From contig NZ_JWLI01000032.1 in NCBI RefSeq assembly GCF_000813965.1, positions 1-60,148 of the forward strand: DNA of 60,148 nucleotides, read 5' to 3'. Both the position numbers and the translations under genes were made by a program. Numbering within the stretch: position 1 is the first letter of the stretch; each line of letters starts with the position of its first letter. Below are positions 1 through 9,703 of the stretch, one piece after another. The notes beneath the pieces are model-generated. The model did not search any database and was not told the origin of the DNA. It was given only the letters and a program-made list of their open reading frames with translations. This DNA comes from Leisingera sp. ANG-M7 (GTDB lineage: Bacteria; Pseudomonadota; Alphaproteobacteria; Rhodobacterales; Rhodobacteraceae).

Positions 1-829
1 CGCCCGCCGCTACGCCGAGTTTTCGGACGCAGCAGAGGAGGAGCGCATCCAGGCAACCCGCATCAAGGCACTGCGCGAGACCGTCAGCCTAATGCGCCGC
101 GACCTGTTGAACCTGGCGCTGCTCGGCGCGGCGGAGCGTCCTGAGATTGCCGTCTGGGACCAGTTCCAGGACCTCGCGCATCTCACCGCCCGCGACTTGC
201 GCCGCAAGCTCGGGCTGACGGACCTGGCTCACATCCAGGCATCCCTCTCCGCCGCACTGGAGGAAGCCAAACGCCAATTAGAGACCCTTTTTGCAGAGGA
301 ACCGGGCACCAGTGACGCCCAAATTGAGCACCACTATCAGAATTCTAAGAAAGACTCTTTTGAATCTGAACAGGCCGTTAAGCCAGCGCACGCGCCGCAT
401 ACGGAATCGAAAGAGGATACCGGCTATGCTGAGAAATCCTCAGAACAAGGTTCCGTGAACCATGAAACTTTGCCCCAGTCACCAAAGGCCCCTGCCCCCA
501 GCGGCCCAAACCTCCCCCTGCGCCTGATCCTCTCGGCCTGCGGTGAAATCCAGAGCTATGCGGATGGCCCCATCCGCCATTGGCCCGACCTCCTGCGGGC
601 GGCCGATACCGTACGCCCGATGATGGGGATTTCCGCGGCCGTCTGGGAAGAGGCCAAAGCCACCATGGGCGCGGCAGAAGCAGCAACCGTGGCCGCTGCC
701 ATGCTCGAACGGTTCCAGGATATCCGCTCGCCCAGCGGATATCTCCGTCATCTGAGCGCCAAGGCAGATTCGGGAACCTTCACCAGTGCCCCGATGGTCA
801 TGGCACTGGCCCGCAAGGCCGCAGCCTAG
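1..829 (+). CDS. repC: Replication initiator RepC, C-terminal part (gene continues from the right edge)
   Basis: The frame is open from base 2, with no start of its own, and ends at TAG 827-829. This gives 275 residues. Together with the part at 59724-60148 and one shared codon (CT at the end plus C at base 1) it makes a RepC of about 417 aa, the usual size of the family. RepC is the initiator of repABC plasmids and, in studied members, the origin lies inside repC itself. The visible part holds the charged helical middle (residues around LRETVSLMRRDLLNLALLG), a variable polar linker near 300-470, and the conserved C-terminal domain rich in Ala and Trp (DLLRAADTVRPMMGIS). A parS-like palindrome follows 1 base after the stop. 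The family call is firm. That this is one uninterrupted gene is inferred from matching frame and domain order. Confidence 0.88.
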   Translation, partial: ARRYAEFSDAAEEERIQATRIKALRETVSLMRRDLLNLALLGAAERPEIAVWDQFQDLAHLTARDLRRKLGLTDLAHIQASLSAALEEAKRQLETLFAEEPGTSDAQIEHHYQNSKKDSFESEQAVKPAHAPHTESKEDTGYAEKSSEQGSVNHETLPQSPKAPAPSGPNLPLRLILSACGEIQSYADGPIRHWPDLLRAADTVRPMMGISAAVWEEAKATMGAAEAATVAAAMLERFQDIRSPSGYLRHLSAKADSGTFTSAPMVMALARKAAA

Positions 830-830
830 A

Positions 831-850
831 GAGTTCACAGCTGTGAACTC
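831..850. promoter_or_regulatory. parS-like centromere palindrome downstream of repC
   Basis: This is a perfect 20-bp palindrome whose core, GTTCACAGCTGTGAAC at 833-848, fits the 16-mer GTTNNNNGCNNNNAAC form of centromere sites bound by RepB on repABC plasmids. It lies immediately after the repC stop. Sites next to the repABC operon are normal for this plasmid class. It is the only copy I found in the replication region. RepB binding is inferred. Confidence 0.75.
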
Positions 851-1149
851 CTTGCCCAGTCCTTGCCGCTGTGAAAACAGCCAAGCCGGTTTACGGCGGC
901 AAATGCGGGGATCCGGAACCGGCCGAAACTGGCGGTATGGCGATTCAGCTGGAACTTGGCATCGCGTGCTACCAGCGGTCGAAGCGGAGGATTGCGATCC
1001 CAGTCTGTCCAGGAAAAACGGGGCTTTGAAATGCGGGGCCAATTACCCGAATTGCAGGGAGCAGAATACTGGGGCAGGGCGGCTTTGCCGACTGGGTAGG
1101 GCGTCGGGCGCGGTTGAGGTAGAAACGCTCGTGCGGGCGGGACGCGGGC
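851..1149. other. Non-coding stretch between parS and the GntR regulator
   Basis: About 300 bases with no convincing gene. Short frames here lack start signals and family resemblance. I see no repeat, hairpin terminator or mobile-element end. It could be the spacer between the replication module and the cargo. Confidence 0.5.
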
Positions 1150-1923
1150 CTATCTGGTCAGCTGCCGCCGCTTGGCAGCGCGGATTTCGCGGGCTTGCTG
1201 CTCCTGGCCGGTGCGGAAGGATTCCTCCACGAAATCCATGTGGCGCCGGGCAGCAGCCTCGGCGCGTTCCGGGTCGCCGTCGATGATTGCCTGGGCGATC
1301 TCCTTGTGCTGCTTCAGCAGATCCGCGCCGGTGCCATCCATGGTGCGCAGGAATTCCCGGTTGTAGAACACCCCCTGCCGGGTCAGATCGTAGACCGAGG
1401 CCATCATGTGAATCAGCGTGGTGTTCTGGCTGGCATCGACGACGGCGGTGTGCAGGCGGAAGTCGGCCTCCTGGCTGACATCCTGATCGTCCTGTTCCCA
1501 GGCTTTCTGCATATCGGCGATGATCTCGGCCAGCCGTGCCTTGTCGGAGTCCGTGGCGCGGGCGGCGGCCAGGCGGCTGGCAAAGGCCTCCTGCTCGCGG
1601 CGGTATTCCAGGTAGTCGTAGAAGGCGCCGCCGTGGCGGGTGTAGAGGGACAGAAGGGCAGGGGACATGGCCCGGCCGGTGAGCGGCGCGATGAAGGTGC
1701 CCTCGCCATGGCGGACATTGACCAGGCCGCGGCTTTCCAGCGTTTGCAGCGCCTCGCGCAGTTTGGGGCGCGACACCCCCATGGCCTCTGCCAGCTCCCG
1801 CTCGGAGGGCAGTTTGCGGCCTTCCTTGAGGATGCCGTCGACGATCATCGTCTCAATCTGCTCCACCACGGCATCGGCAATCGATTCGTGTCCAACTGGG
1901 TCAAACGGGCGGATATCGGTCAT
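1150..1923 (-). CDS. GntR-family transcriptional regulator, FCD (FadR/LldR-like) subfamily
   Basis: A 257-aa protein with an N-terminal winged helix (KLPSERELAEAMGVSRPKLREA, residues about 40-60) and a C-terminal all-helical FCD ligand domain. The FCD domain keeps acidic and histidine metal/ligand residues (EADFRLHTAVVDAS and the later RRHMDF). FCD regulators bind small carboxylates such as lactate, glycolate or pyruvate and usually repress a neighbouring operon. It is divergent from the TRAP/Dld operon and a strong double inverted repeat lies between them, so it probably senses lactate or a related hydroxyacid. I chose the ATG at 1923 over one 14 codons upstream because the winged-helix proteins of this family start near there. 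Neither start has a good ribosome site. Confidence 0.85.
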   Translation of the reverse strand: MTDIRPFDPVGHESIADAVVEQIETMIVDGILKEGRKLPSERELAEAMGVSRPKLREALQTLESRGLVNVRHGEGTFIAPLTGRAMSPALLSLYTRHGGAFYDYLEYRREQEAFASRLAAARATDSDKARLAEIIADMQKAWEQDDQDVSQEADFRLHTAVVDASQNTTLIHMMASVYDLTRQGVFYNREFLRTMDGTGADLLKQHKEIAQAIIDGDPERAEAAARRHMDFVEESFRTGQEQQAREIRAAKRRQLTR

Positions 1924-2138
1924 GGCGTCCACTTTGATGCAGGGAAACCTCAAGCCAGAGGTCATTCCGAAACTTTACCACTGCGCCGCAAAACTGCAAG
2001 CCGCGGTACCCAGAAATACGGATATCCGGGGTTGAGACAATAGCATGAAAGAAAACAATCTTTTCTGAACCTGTCTTCAAAGTGCGAAAAATGCATGCGG
2101 TTTTGCGCGCTTCACGTTCCCGCGGTCAGTCTGCTCAG

Positions 2139-2186
2139 TGGTAAATAAAGTTGTTGACTGATTTGTGTGGTCAACAATATTTACCA
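2139..2186. promoter_or_regulatory. Two inverted repeats, likely GntR operator of the TRAP/dld operon
   Basis: Two perfect inverted repeats sit around one centre. The outer arms are TGGTAAATA (2139-2147) and TATTTACCA (2178-2186). The inner arms are TTGTTGAC (2151-2158) and GTCAACAA (2170-2177). The inner arms resemble the GT...AC half-sites of FadR-type regulators. They lie 68 bases before the dctP start, in the divergent region next to the GntR gene. The regulator assignment is inferred from position. Confidence 0.7.
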
Positions 2187-2253
2187 GTCATGCCGCATCA
2201 GCGGTTGGAATTGCGGCCGGAGGAGCGGCCGGACTGAACCCGGAGGAGATCCC

Positions 2254-3306
2254 ATGAAGAAGACCCTGACCTCGCTGGCCGTGGCCGCATCGCTGCTGAC
2301 GGCCCCTGCCGCACAGGCCGCCGACAAGCTGCTGCTGAAAACCCCGATTGCGTTTTCGACCGCGCTGCCGGGCCTCGGCACGCCGATCCCGCGGGTGGCT
2401 GAGCAGCTGGAACTGATGTCCGGCGGCAGCCTCAAGATGAAGGTCTATGAGCCCGGCAAGCTGGTGCCGCCGTTCGAGATCCTTGATGCGGTGTCCTCGG
2501 GCAAGATCAACTCCGGCTACACCACCGCCGGCTATTGGGCTGGCAAGATCCCCGCCGCACCGCTGTTCTCCGCAGTGCCGTTCGGCCCGGAGGCGGGCGA
2601 ATACATGGCCTGGCTCTACTATGGCAACGGCATGACCCTGTATCAGGAGATGTACGACCAAGCGGGTTATAACGTGAAGGTGCTGCCCTGCGCGGTGATC
2701 GCGCCGGAGACCTCCGGCTGGTTCGCCAAGGAGATCAACAGCGCCGAAGATCTGAACGGCCTGAAGATGCGGTTCTTCGGCCTGGGCGGCAAGGTGATGC
2801 AGAAGCTGGGTGTGGCCACATCGCTGCTGCCCGGCGGCGAGATCTTCCCGGCGCTGGAGAAGGGCGCGATTGACGCGACCGAATTCTCGATGCCTGCCAT
2901 CGACGCCCGCCTCGGTTTTCACAAGCTGGTGAAATACAACTACTTCCCCGGCTGGCACCAGCAGGCCACCGTGTTTGAACTGCTGGTCAACAAGGACGTC
3001 TGGAACGAAGCCAGCGACCAGCACAAGGCGATCATCGAGAACGCCTGCAAGGCGTCGATGGCCGACAGCTTTGCCGAGGGCGAGGCGATCCAGCACGCGG
3101 CACTGATTGACAACGTTGAAAACAACGGCGTCCACATCAAACAGTGGGACGCGCAGATGCTGGAGCTGTTCCGTGCCACCTGGGACGAGGTTGCCGCGGA
3201 AGAGGCCACCAACGACCAGTTCTTCGGCCGGGTGCTGCTGGACATGCAGACCTTCCGCGAAGGCTATGCGGTCTGGAAGGAAAACGCTTTCCTCCCGCGC
3301 AAGTAA
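2254..3306 (+). CDS. TRAP transporter substrate-binding protein (DctP family)
   Basis: A 350-aa periplasmic binding protein that delivers a carboxylate to the DctQM permease. Residues 1-22 are a Sec signal peptide ending AQA. The start at 2254 has a strong GGAGGA site 7 bases upstream, so the longer open frame from 2167 is not used. The mature part has the DctP fold signatures, including KMRFFGLGGK with the conserved carboxylate-binding arginine at residue 173, and the EKGAIDATEF segment. It resembles the branch that binds 2-oxoacids and lactate (TakP and the Thermus lactate binder). With a D-lactate dehydrogenase in the same operon, lactate or a similar hydroxy/oxoacid is the likely substrate. 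The substrate is inferred; the family is clear. Confidence 0.92.
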   Translation: MKKTLTSLAVAASLLTAPAAQAADKLLLKTPIAFSTALPGLGTPIPRVAEQLELMSGGSLKMKVYEPGKLVPPFEILDAVSSGKINSGYTTAGYWAGKIPAAPLFSAVPFGPEAGEYMAWLYYGNGMTLYQEMYDQAGYNVKVLPCAVIAPETSGWFAKEINSAEDLNGLKMRFFGLGGKVMQKLGVATSLLPGGEIFPALEKGAIDATEFSMPAIDARLGFHKLVKYNYFPGWHQQATVFELLVNKDVWNEASDQHKAIIENACKASMADSFAEGEAIQHAALIDNVENNGVHIKQWDAQMLELFRATWDEVAAEEATNDQFFGRVLLDMQTFREGYAVWKENAFLPRK

Positions 3307-3428
3307 TCCGCTTGCGCACCTTGGGGCGGCAGTATTTCCGCCGCCCCGCCTTTCCCGATTTTCGTCATTTCCCTGACTGACACGGGCGCATTCACGTCCG
3401 CGCACGCCACGTTCCGGAGGAGGAAACC

Positions 3429-5495
3429 ATGGCTGAGAATCTGCACCTGCAGGACGACCCGATCGAACGCTACGAAGAGATCCTGGAGCATGGCGACGAG
3501 GACCGGCAGCAGCTGGCGGTGTGGATCGACAACGCGGTCAAGGGGACCGGCAATCTGGTGATGTGGACCAACCTGCTGCTGGTGCTGGCCATCGTGTCGC
3601 AGGTCGCGCTGCGCTACTTGCTGAACCAGAACTATCCCAAGCTGGACGAGATCCAGTGGCATTTCTATGGGCTGGTGACGATGATCGGCATTTCCTATGC
3701 GCTGGTCACCGACAGCCATGTGCGGGTGGATGTGCTGCATATGCAGCTGAGCCGCCGCGCCCGGCGGATCATCGAGGTGATCGGCATCCTGACCCTGCTG
3801 GTGCCGTTCATCTATCTGATGATCGATCAGGGCTATGATTATTTCTACGAAAGCTGGCGGGTGAGCGAACGTTCCGACAGCCCCACCGGCCTGCCGGCCC
3901 GCTGGGCGCTGAAGGCGGTGATCCCGCTGAGTTTTCTGCTGCTGGCGGCAGCGGCGCTGGCGCGGCTGATCCACGACGGCCACGCGCTGCTGACAGGCCC
4001 GGCAGAGGAGCGCGCGGGCAAAAGCCTGCGGCTGGTGATCTGGGCGCTGGTTGGCTTTGCCATTGTGGCCACCGCGCTGACCTTCCTGGTGGAGACCACC
4101 GAGGAAAAGCTGGTCATCGCCATGTTCCTCACCTTCATTGCGCTGTTGTTCACCGGCTTTCCGGTGGCCTGGACGCTGGCCGGTGTGGGCGTGGCCTATT
4201 GCGGGCTGGCCTATCTGTTCGACAACGGAATGATGAACTGGACCGGGCTGGAGGAAACCCTGACCGGGCTGGACTATCTGACCCTGGGGGCGGTGGTGAA
4301 CCGGGTCTATGCCACCATGTCGAACGCGGTGCTGGTGGCGCTGCCGATGTTCATCTTCATGGGTCTGATGCTGGATGAAAGCGGCGTGGCGGAACGGCTG
4401 ATGGGGGCGATGCAGCGCCTGTTCGGCACCGTGCGCGGCGGGCTGGCGATCACCGTCACCATGATCGGCATCATCCTGGCGGCATCTACCGGCATTATCG
4501 GTGCCTCTGTTGTGCTGCTGGGTGTCTTGTCGCTGCCGTCGATGATGGAGCAGAAGTATTCGCCTGCGCTGGCGGCAGGCGTGGTCTCGGCCTCCGGCAC
4601 GCTGGGCATTCTGATCCCGCCCTCGATCATGCTGGTGATCATGGCCGACCAGATGGCGCTGAGTGTGGGCGACCTGTTCATGGCCGCGGTGTTCCCCGGC
4701 GTGATCATCGGTGCGCTGTACCTCACCTATATCTTCGTGATTGCGCTGATCAAACGCGACGTCGCGCCGGTGCCTGCAGGGGCCAAGCGCCCGGACTGGG
4801 CGGCGGTCAAGGACGTGCTGATTGCGGTGCTGCCGACGCTGGGGCTTATTCTGGCGGTGTTAGGCTCTATTTTTGCGGGCCTCACCACGCCGACCGAGGC
4901 GTCGGGCGTGGGCGCATTGGGGGCGACCCTGCTGGCGCTTGGCTACCGCAAGCTGACGCTGGCGAAGCTGGTCAATGTGCTCAAGGCGACCTTCAACACC
5001 ACCGCCTATATCTTTGCGATCTTCCTCGGCGCGACGGTGTTTTCCTATGTGCTGCGGGAGCTGGGCGGCGACGCGCTGATCGAGGAGATGATCCAGGGCA
5101 CCGGTTTCGGGCCTGAGGGCACCGTCTTCATGATCCTGTTCATCGTGTTCCTCTTGGGGTTTGTACTGGACTGGATCGAGATCACCCTGATCGTGCTGCC
5201 GCTGATGCGCCCGATCGTGAACGGGCTGGGGCTGGATATTCCTGGTTTCGGCGCCATTGATGAGCCGGCCCTGGTGTGGTTCGTGATCCTGGTGGCGGTG
5301 ACATTGCAGACGTCCTTCCTGACGCCACCGGTTGGCTTTGCGCTGTTCTACCTCAAGGGCGTCTGCCCGCCGGAAATCCGCCTGGGCCATATCTACAAGG
5401 GCATCATTCCTTTCGTGCTGCTGCAGCTGACCGGGCTGATGTTCGTCTACCTGTGGCCGGCACTGGCGACCTGGCTGCCATCTGTGGCTTACTGA
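3429..5495 (+). CDS. TRAP transporter permease, fused small (DctQ) and large (DctM) subunits
   Basis: A 688-aa inner-membrane protein. Residues about 35-200 form a four-helix DctQ domain (conserved stretch around QVALRYLLNQ and DSHVRVDVL). Residues about 225-680 form the multi-helix DctM ion-transporter domain (SGVAERL, GILIPPS, TTPTEASGVG and TSFLTPPVGFALFYLKG). DctQ and DctM are often separate proteins; the fusion is a known variant. It uses the sodium gradient to import the substrate brought by the preceding binding protein. GGAGGAGG lies just before the start. It is in one operon with dctP upstream (122-base gap) and dld downstream (19-base gap). Confidence 0.93.
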   Translation: MAENLHLQDDPIERYEEILEHGDEDRQQLAVWIDNAVKGTGNLVMWTNLLLVLAIVSQVALRYLLNQNYPKLDEIQWHFYGLVTMIGISYALVTDSHVRVDVLHMQLSRRARRIIEVIGILTLLVPFIYLMIDQGYDYFYESWRVSERSDSPTGLPARWALKAVIPLSFLLLAAAALARLIHDGHALLTGPAEERAGKSLRLVIWALVGFAIVATALTFLVETTEEKLVIAMFLTFIALLFTGFPVAWTLAGVGVAYCGLAYLFDNGMMNWTGLEETLTGLDYLTLGAVVNRVYATMSNAVLVALPMFIFMGLMLDESGVAERLMGAMQRLFGTVRGGLAITVTMIGIILAASTGIIGASVVLLGVLSLPSMMEQKYSPALAAGVVSASGTLGILIPPSIMLVIMADQMALSVGDLFMAAVFPGVIIGALYLTYIFVIALIKRDVAPVPAGAKRPDWAAVKDVLIAVLPTLGLILAVLGSIFAGLTTPTEASGVGALGATLLALGYRKLTLAKLVNVLKATFNTTAYIFAIFLGATVFSYVLRELGGDALIEEMIQGTGFGPEGTVFMILFIVFLLGFVLDWIEITLIVLPLMRPIVNGLGLDIPGFGAIDEPALVWFVILVAVTLQTSFLTPPVGFALFYLKGVCPPEIRLGHIYKGIIPFVLLQLTGLMFVYLWPALATWLPSVAY

Positions 5496-5514
5496 GCAGG
5501 GGAGGGCGGCTGTC

Positions 5515-7197
5515 ATGAGCGATGCAGAGCTGATCCGGACGCTGAAATCCATTTGCGGGCGCCGCCACGTGCTGACCAGCGCCCGCGCCACACGGCGGTT
5601 CCGCAAGGGGTTCCGCTCCGGCGAGGGGGAGGCGCTGGCGGTGGTCCAGCCCGCAACCCTGCTGGAGCAATGGAAGGTGCTGCAGGCCTGTGTGGCGGCG
5701 AACAAGATCGTCATCATGCAGGCGGCCAATACCGGGCTGACCGAGGGGTCCACCCCCAAGGGCAGCTATGACCGCGATGTGGTGCTGATCAACACCCGGC
5801 GGATGGACCAGCTGCAGCTGCTGGACGGCGGCAGGCAGGTCATCAGCTTCCCCGGCAGCACGCTGTTTGCGCTGGAAAAGCTGCTGGCGCCTCTGGACCG
5901 GCAGCCGCATTCGGTGATCGGGTCCTCCTGCATCGGGGCGTCGATTGTGGGCGGGGTCTGCAACAACTCAGGCGGATCTCTGGTGGAGCGGGGGCCGTCC
6001 TATACCGAGCTGTCGCTGTTTGCCCGCATCACCGGGGACGGCCAGCTGGAGCTGGTCAACCATCTGGGCATCAACCTGGGCGCCAGCCCGGAGGAGATCC
6101 TGACCCGGCTGCAGAACGGCGATTACAGCCCTGAAGATATCGAGACCGGCAACAAGAAGGCCTCTGACACTTCCTATGCCCGCAGGGTCCGCGACATCGA
6201 CGCGCCGACCCCGGCGCGTTTCAATGCCGACAAGTCGCGGCTTTATGAGGCGGCGGGCTGCGCGGGCAAGCTGGCGGTGTTTGCGGTGCGGCTGGACACC
6301 TACGCCAGGAACAGTGAAGAGCTGACGTTTTACGCCGGCAGCCGGACCACGGCGGCGCTGACCGTCCTGCGCCGCCGCATTCTGGCGGAGTTTGCCACCC
6401 TGCCGGTCAGCGCCGAATACATGCACCGGGATGTCTTTGACCTGTCGGACCGCTATGGCAAGGACACCATGGTGATGATCGACAAGCTGGGTACGGACCG
6501 GCTGCCCATGTTCTTTGCGCTGAAAGGCGCAGTGGATGCGCGGCTGGCCGGCATTCCCGGCCTGGGCAATCTGACCGACCGGGTGATGCAGATGCTGTCG
6601 CGCCTGTGGCCGGATATCCTGCCGCGGCGGATGCGGGCGTTCCGCCAATCCCACCCGCATCACCTGATCCTCAAGATGCGCGATGGCGGCATCGCCGAGG
6701 CCCGCGCCCTGCTGGCGGAGATGGCGGGCGACGGCAGTCTCAGCTACTTCGAATGCACCCCGCGCGAGGCCAAGATGGCCGGGCTGCACCGCTTTGCCGC
6801 GGCTGGCGCCGCGGTGCGCTACATGGCCGTGCACCGGGCCGAGGTGGAGGACATAATCGCGCTGGATATCGCCCTGCGCCGCAACGATCAGGACTGGTTC
6901 GAGGAACTGCCGCCGGAGATCGGGGATCAGCTGGTTAGTAGGCTCTATTACGGGCATTTCATGTGCCATGTGCTGCATCAGGATTACATCGTGAAGAAGG
7001 GTGCAGACGTGAAGGCGTTGAAGGACGCGATGCTGGCTCTGCTGGACAAACGCGGGGCCGAATACCCGGCAGAGCACAACGTCGGCCACCTGTACCCGGC
7101 CAAGCCGGATCTGGCGGCGTTCTACAAATCGGTGGACCCCACCAACAGCATGAACCCCGGCATCGGCAAGATGTCCCGGAACAAGCATTACGCCTGA
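5515..7197 (+). CDS. dld: Quinone-dependent D-lactate dehydrogenase (Dld)
   Basis: A 560-aa FAD flavoprotein that oxidises D-lactate to pyruvate and passes electrons to the quinone pool at the inner face of the membrane. The N-terminal half is a PCMH-type FAD domain (TGLTEGSTPKG, the conserved SSCIGASIVGGVCNNSGG). The second half is the Dld membrane-binding domain, ending in the typical HNVGHLYPAKP and DPTNSMNPGIGK motifs. Its length is close to E. coli Dld (571 aa), and this differs from the unrelated DLD/GlcD-type enzymes. It is the last gene of the TRAP operon, so imported lactate would be oxidised directly. An intrinsic terminator follows at 7251. Confidence 0.93.
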   Translation: MSDAELIRTLKSICGRRHVLTSARATRRFRKGFRSGEGEALAVVQPATLLEQWKVLQACVAANKIVIMQAANTGLTEGSTPKGSYDRDVVLINTRRMDQLQLLDGGRQVISFPGSTLFALEKLLAPLDRQPHSVIGSSCIGASIVGGVCNNSGGSLVERGPSYTELSLFARITGDGQLELVNHLGINLGASPEEILTRLQNGDYSPEDIETGNKKASDTSYARRVRDIDAPTPARFNADKSRLYEAAGCAGKLAVFAVRLDTYARNSEELTFYAGSRTTAALTVLRRRILAEFATLPVSAEYMHRDVFDLSDRYGKDTMVMIDKLGTDRLPMFFALKGAVDARLAGIPGLGNLTDRVMQMLSRLWPDILPRRMRAFRQSHPHHLILKMRDGGIAEARALLAEMAGDGSLSYFECTPREAKMAGLHRFAAAGAAVRYMAVHRAEVEDIIALDIALRRNDQDWFEELPPEIGDQLVSRLYYGHFMCHVLHQDYIVKKGADVKALKDAMLALLDKRGAEYPAEHNVGHLYPAKPDLAAFYKSVDPTNSMNPGIGKMSRNKHYA

Positions 7198-7236
7198 CCG
7201 GCCGGCGGCACTCCCGGAACCGAAAAGTTGCGTTAA

Positions 7237-8685
<1,449 letters not shown>

Positions 8686-8686
8686 G

Positions 8687-9700
8687 ATGGCGCGGATGAC
8701 GATGATCGAAGCCATCCGCGAGGCCCATGACGCGGCGATGGCGGCGGACGAAAGGGTGGTGGTTTTCGGCGAGGATGTGGGATTTTTCGGTGGTGTCTTC
8801 CGCTGCACCGCGGGGCTGCAGGAAAAATACGGCAAATCCCGCTGCTTTGACGCGCCGATCAATGAATCCGGCATTGTCGGCACCGCCATCGGCATGGCGG
8901 CCTATGGGCTGAAGCCGGTGATCGAGATCCAGTTCGCGGATTACGTCTATCCGGCCTATGACCAGATCGTCTCGGAGGCGGCGCGGCTGCGGCACCGCTC
9001 GAACGCGGATTTCACCTGCCCGCTGGTGATCCGGATGCCCACCGGCGGCGGCATTTTCGGCGGCCAGACCCACAGCCAGAGCCCGGAGGCGCTGTTTACC
9101 CATGTGTCGGGGCTGAAGGTGGTGATGCCCTCCAATCCGCGCGACGCCAAGGGGCTGCTGCTGGCGTCGATTGCCGACCCGGATCCGGTGATCTTTTTCG
9201 AGCCGAAGCGGCTCTATAACGGGCCATTTGACGGCCATCACGACCAGCCGGTGGAAAGCTGGAAGTCCCATCCGCTGGGTGAGGTGCCGGACGGGGACGA
9301 CATCGTGCCGCTGGGCAAGGCGGCCATCCGCCGCGAGGGCGCGGAGGTGACGGTGCTGGCCTATGGCACCATGGTGTTTGTGGCCGAAGCCGCGGCTGAG
9401 GAGACCGGCGTGGACGCCGAGGTGATCGACCTGCGCAGCCTGATGCCGCTGGACCTGGAGGCCATCGTGGGTTCGGTGCAGAAGACCGGGCGCTGCGTGA
9501 TCGTGCATGAGGCGACCCGCACCTCCGGTTTCGGGGCGGAGCTGATGGCGCTGGTGCAGGAGCATTGCTTTTACCACCTGGAGGCGCCGGTGATCCGGGT
9601 GACGGGCTGGGACACGCCCTATCCGCATGCGCAGGAGTGGGAGTATTTTCCGGGGCCTGGCCGGGTGGGCGAGGCGCTGAAGAAAGTCATGGAGGACTGA
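8687..9700 (+). CDS. bkdA2: Branched-chain 2-oxoacid dehydrogenase E1 component, beta subunit
   Basis: A 337-aa partner of BkdA1 in the E1 heterotetramer. The N-terminal pyrimidine-binding domain carries the conserved VFGEDVGFFGGVFR and FDAPINESGIVGTAIGMA segments. The C-terminal transketolase domain has DLRSLMPLD and the VHEATRTSGFGAE motif. Its length is typical. The start is one base after the bkdA1 stop, so the two are almost certainly translated together. Confidence 0.94.
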   Translation: MARMTMIEAIREAHDAAMAADERVVVFGEDVGFFGGVFRCTAGLQEKYGKSRCFDAPINESGIVGTAIGMAAYGLKPVIEIQFADYVYPAYDQIVSEAARLRHRSNADFTCPLVIRMPTGGGIFGGQTHSQSPEALFTHVSGLKVVMPSNPRDAKGLLLASIADPDPVIFFEPKRLYNGPFDGHHDQPVESWKSHPLGEVPDGDDIVPLGKAAIRREGAEVTVLAYGTMVFVAEAAAEETGVDAEVIDLRSLMPLDLEAIVGSVQKTGRCVIVHEATRTSGFGAELMALVQEHCFYHLEAPVIRVTGWDTPYPHAQEWEYFPGPGRVGEALKKVMED

Positions 9701-9703
9701 TCC

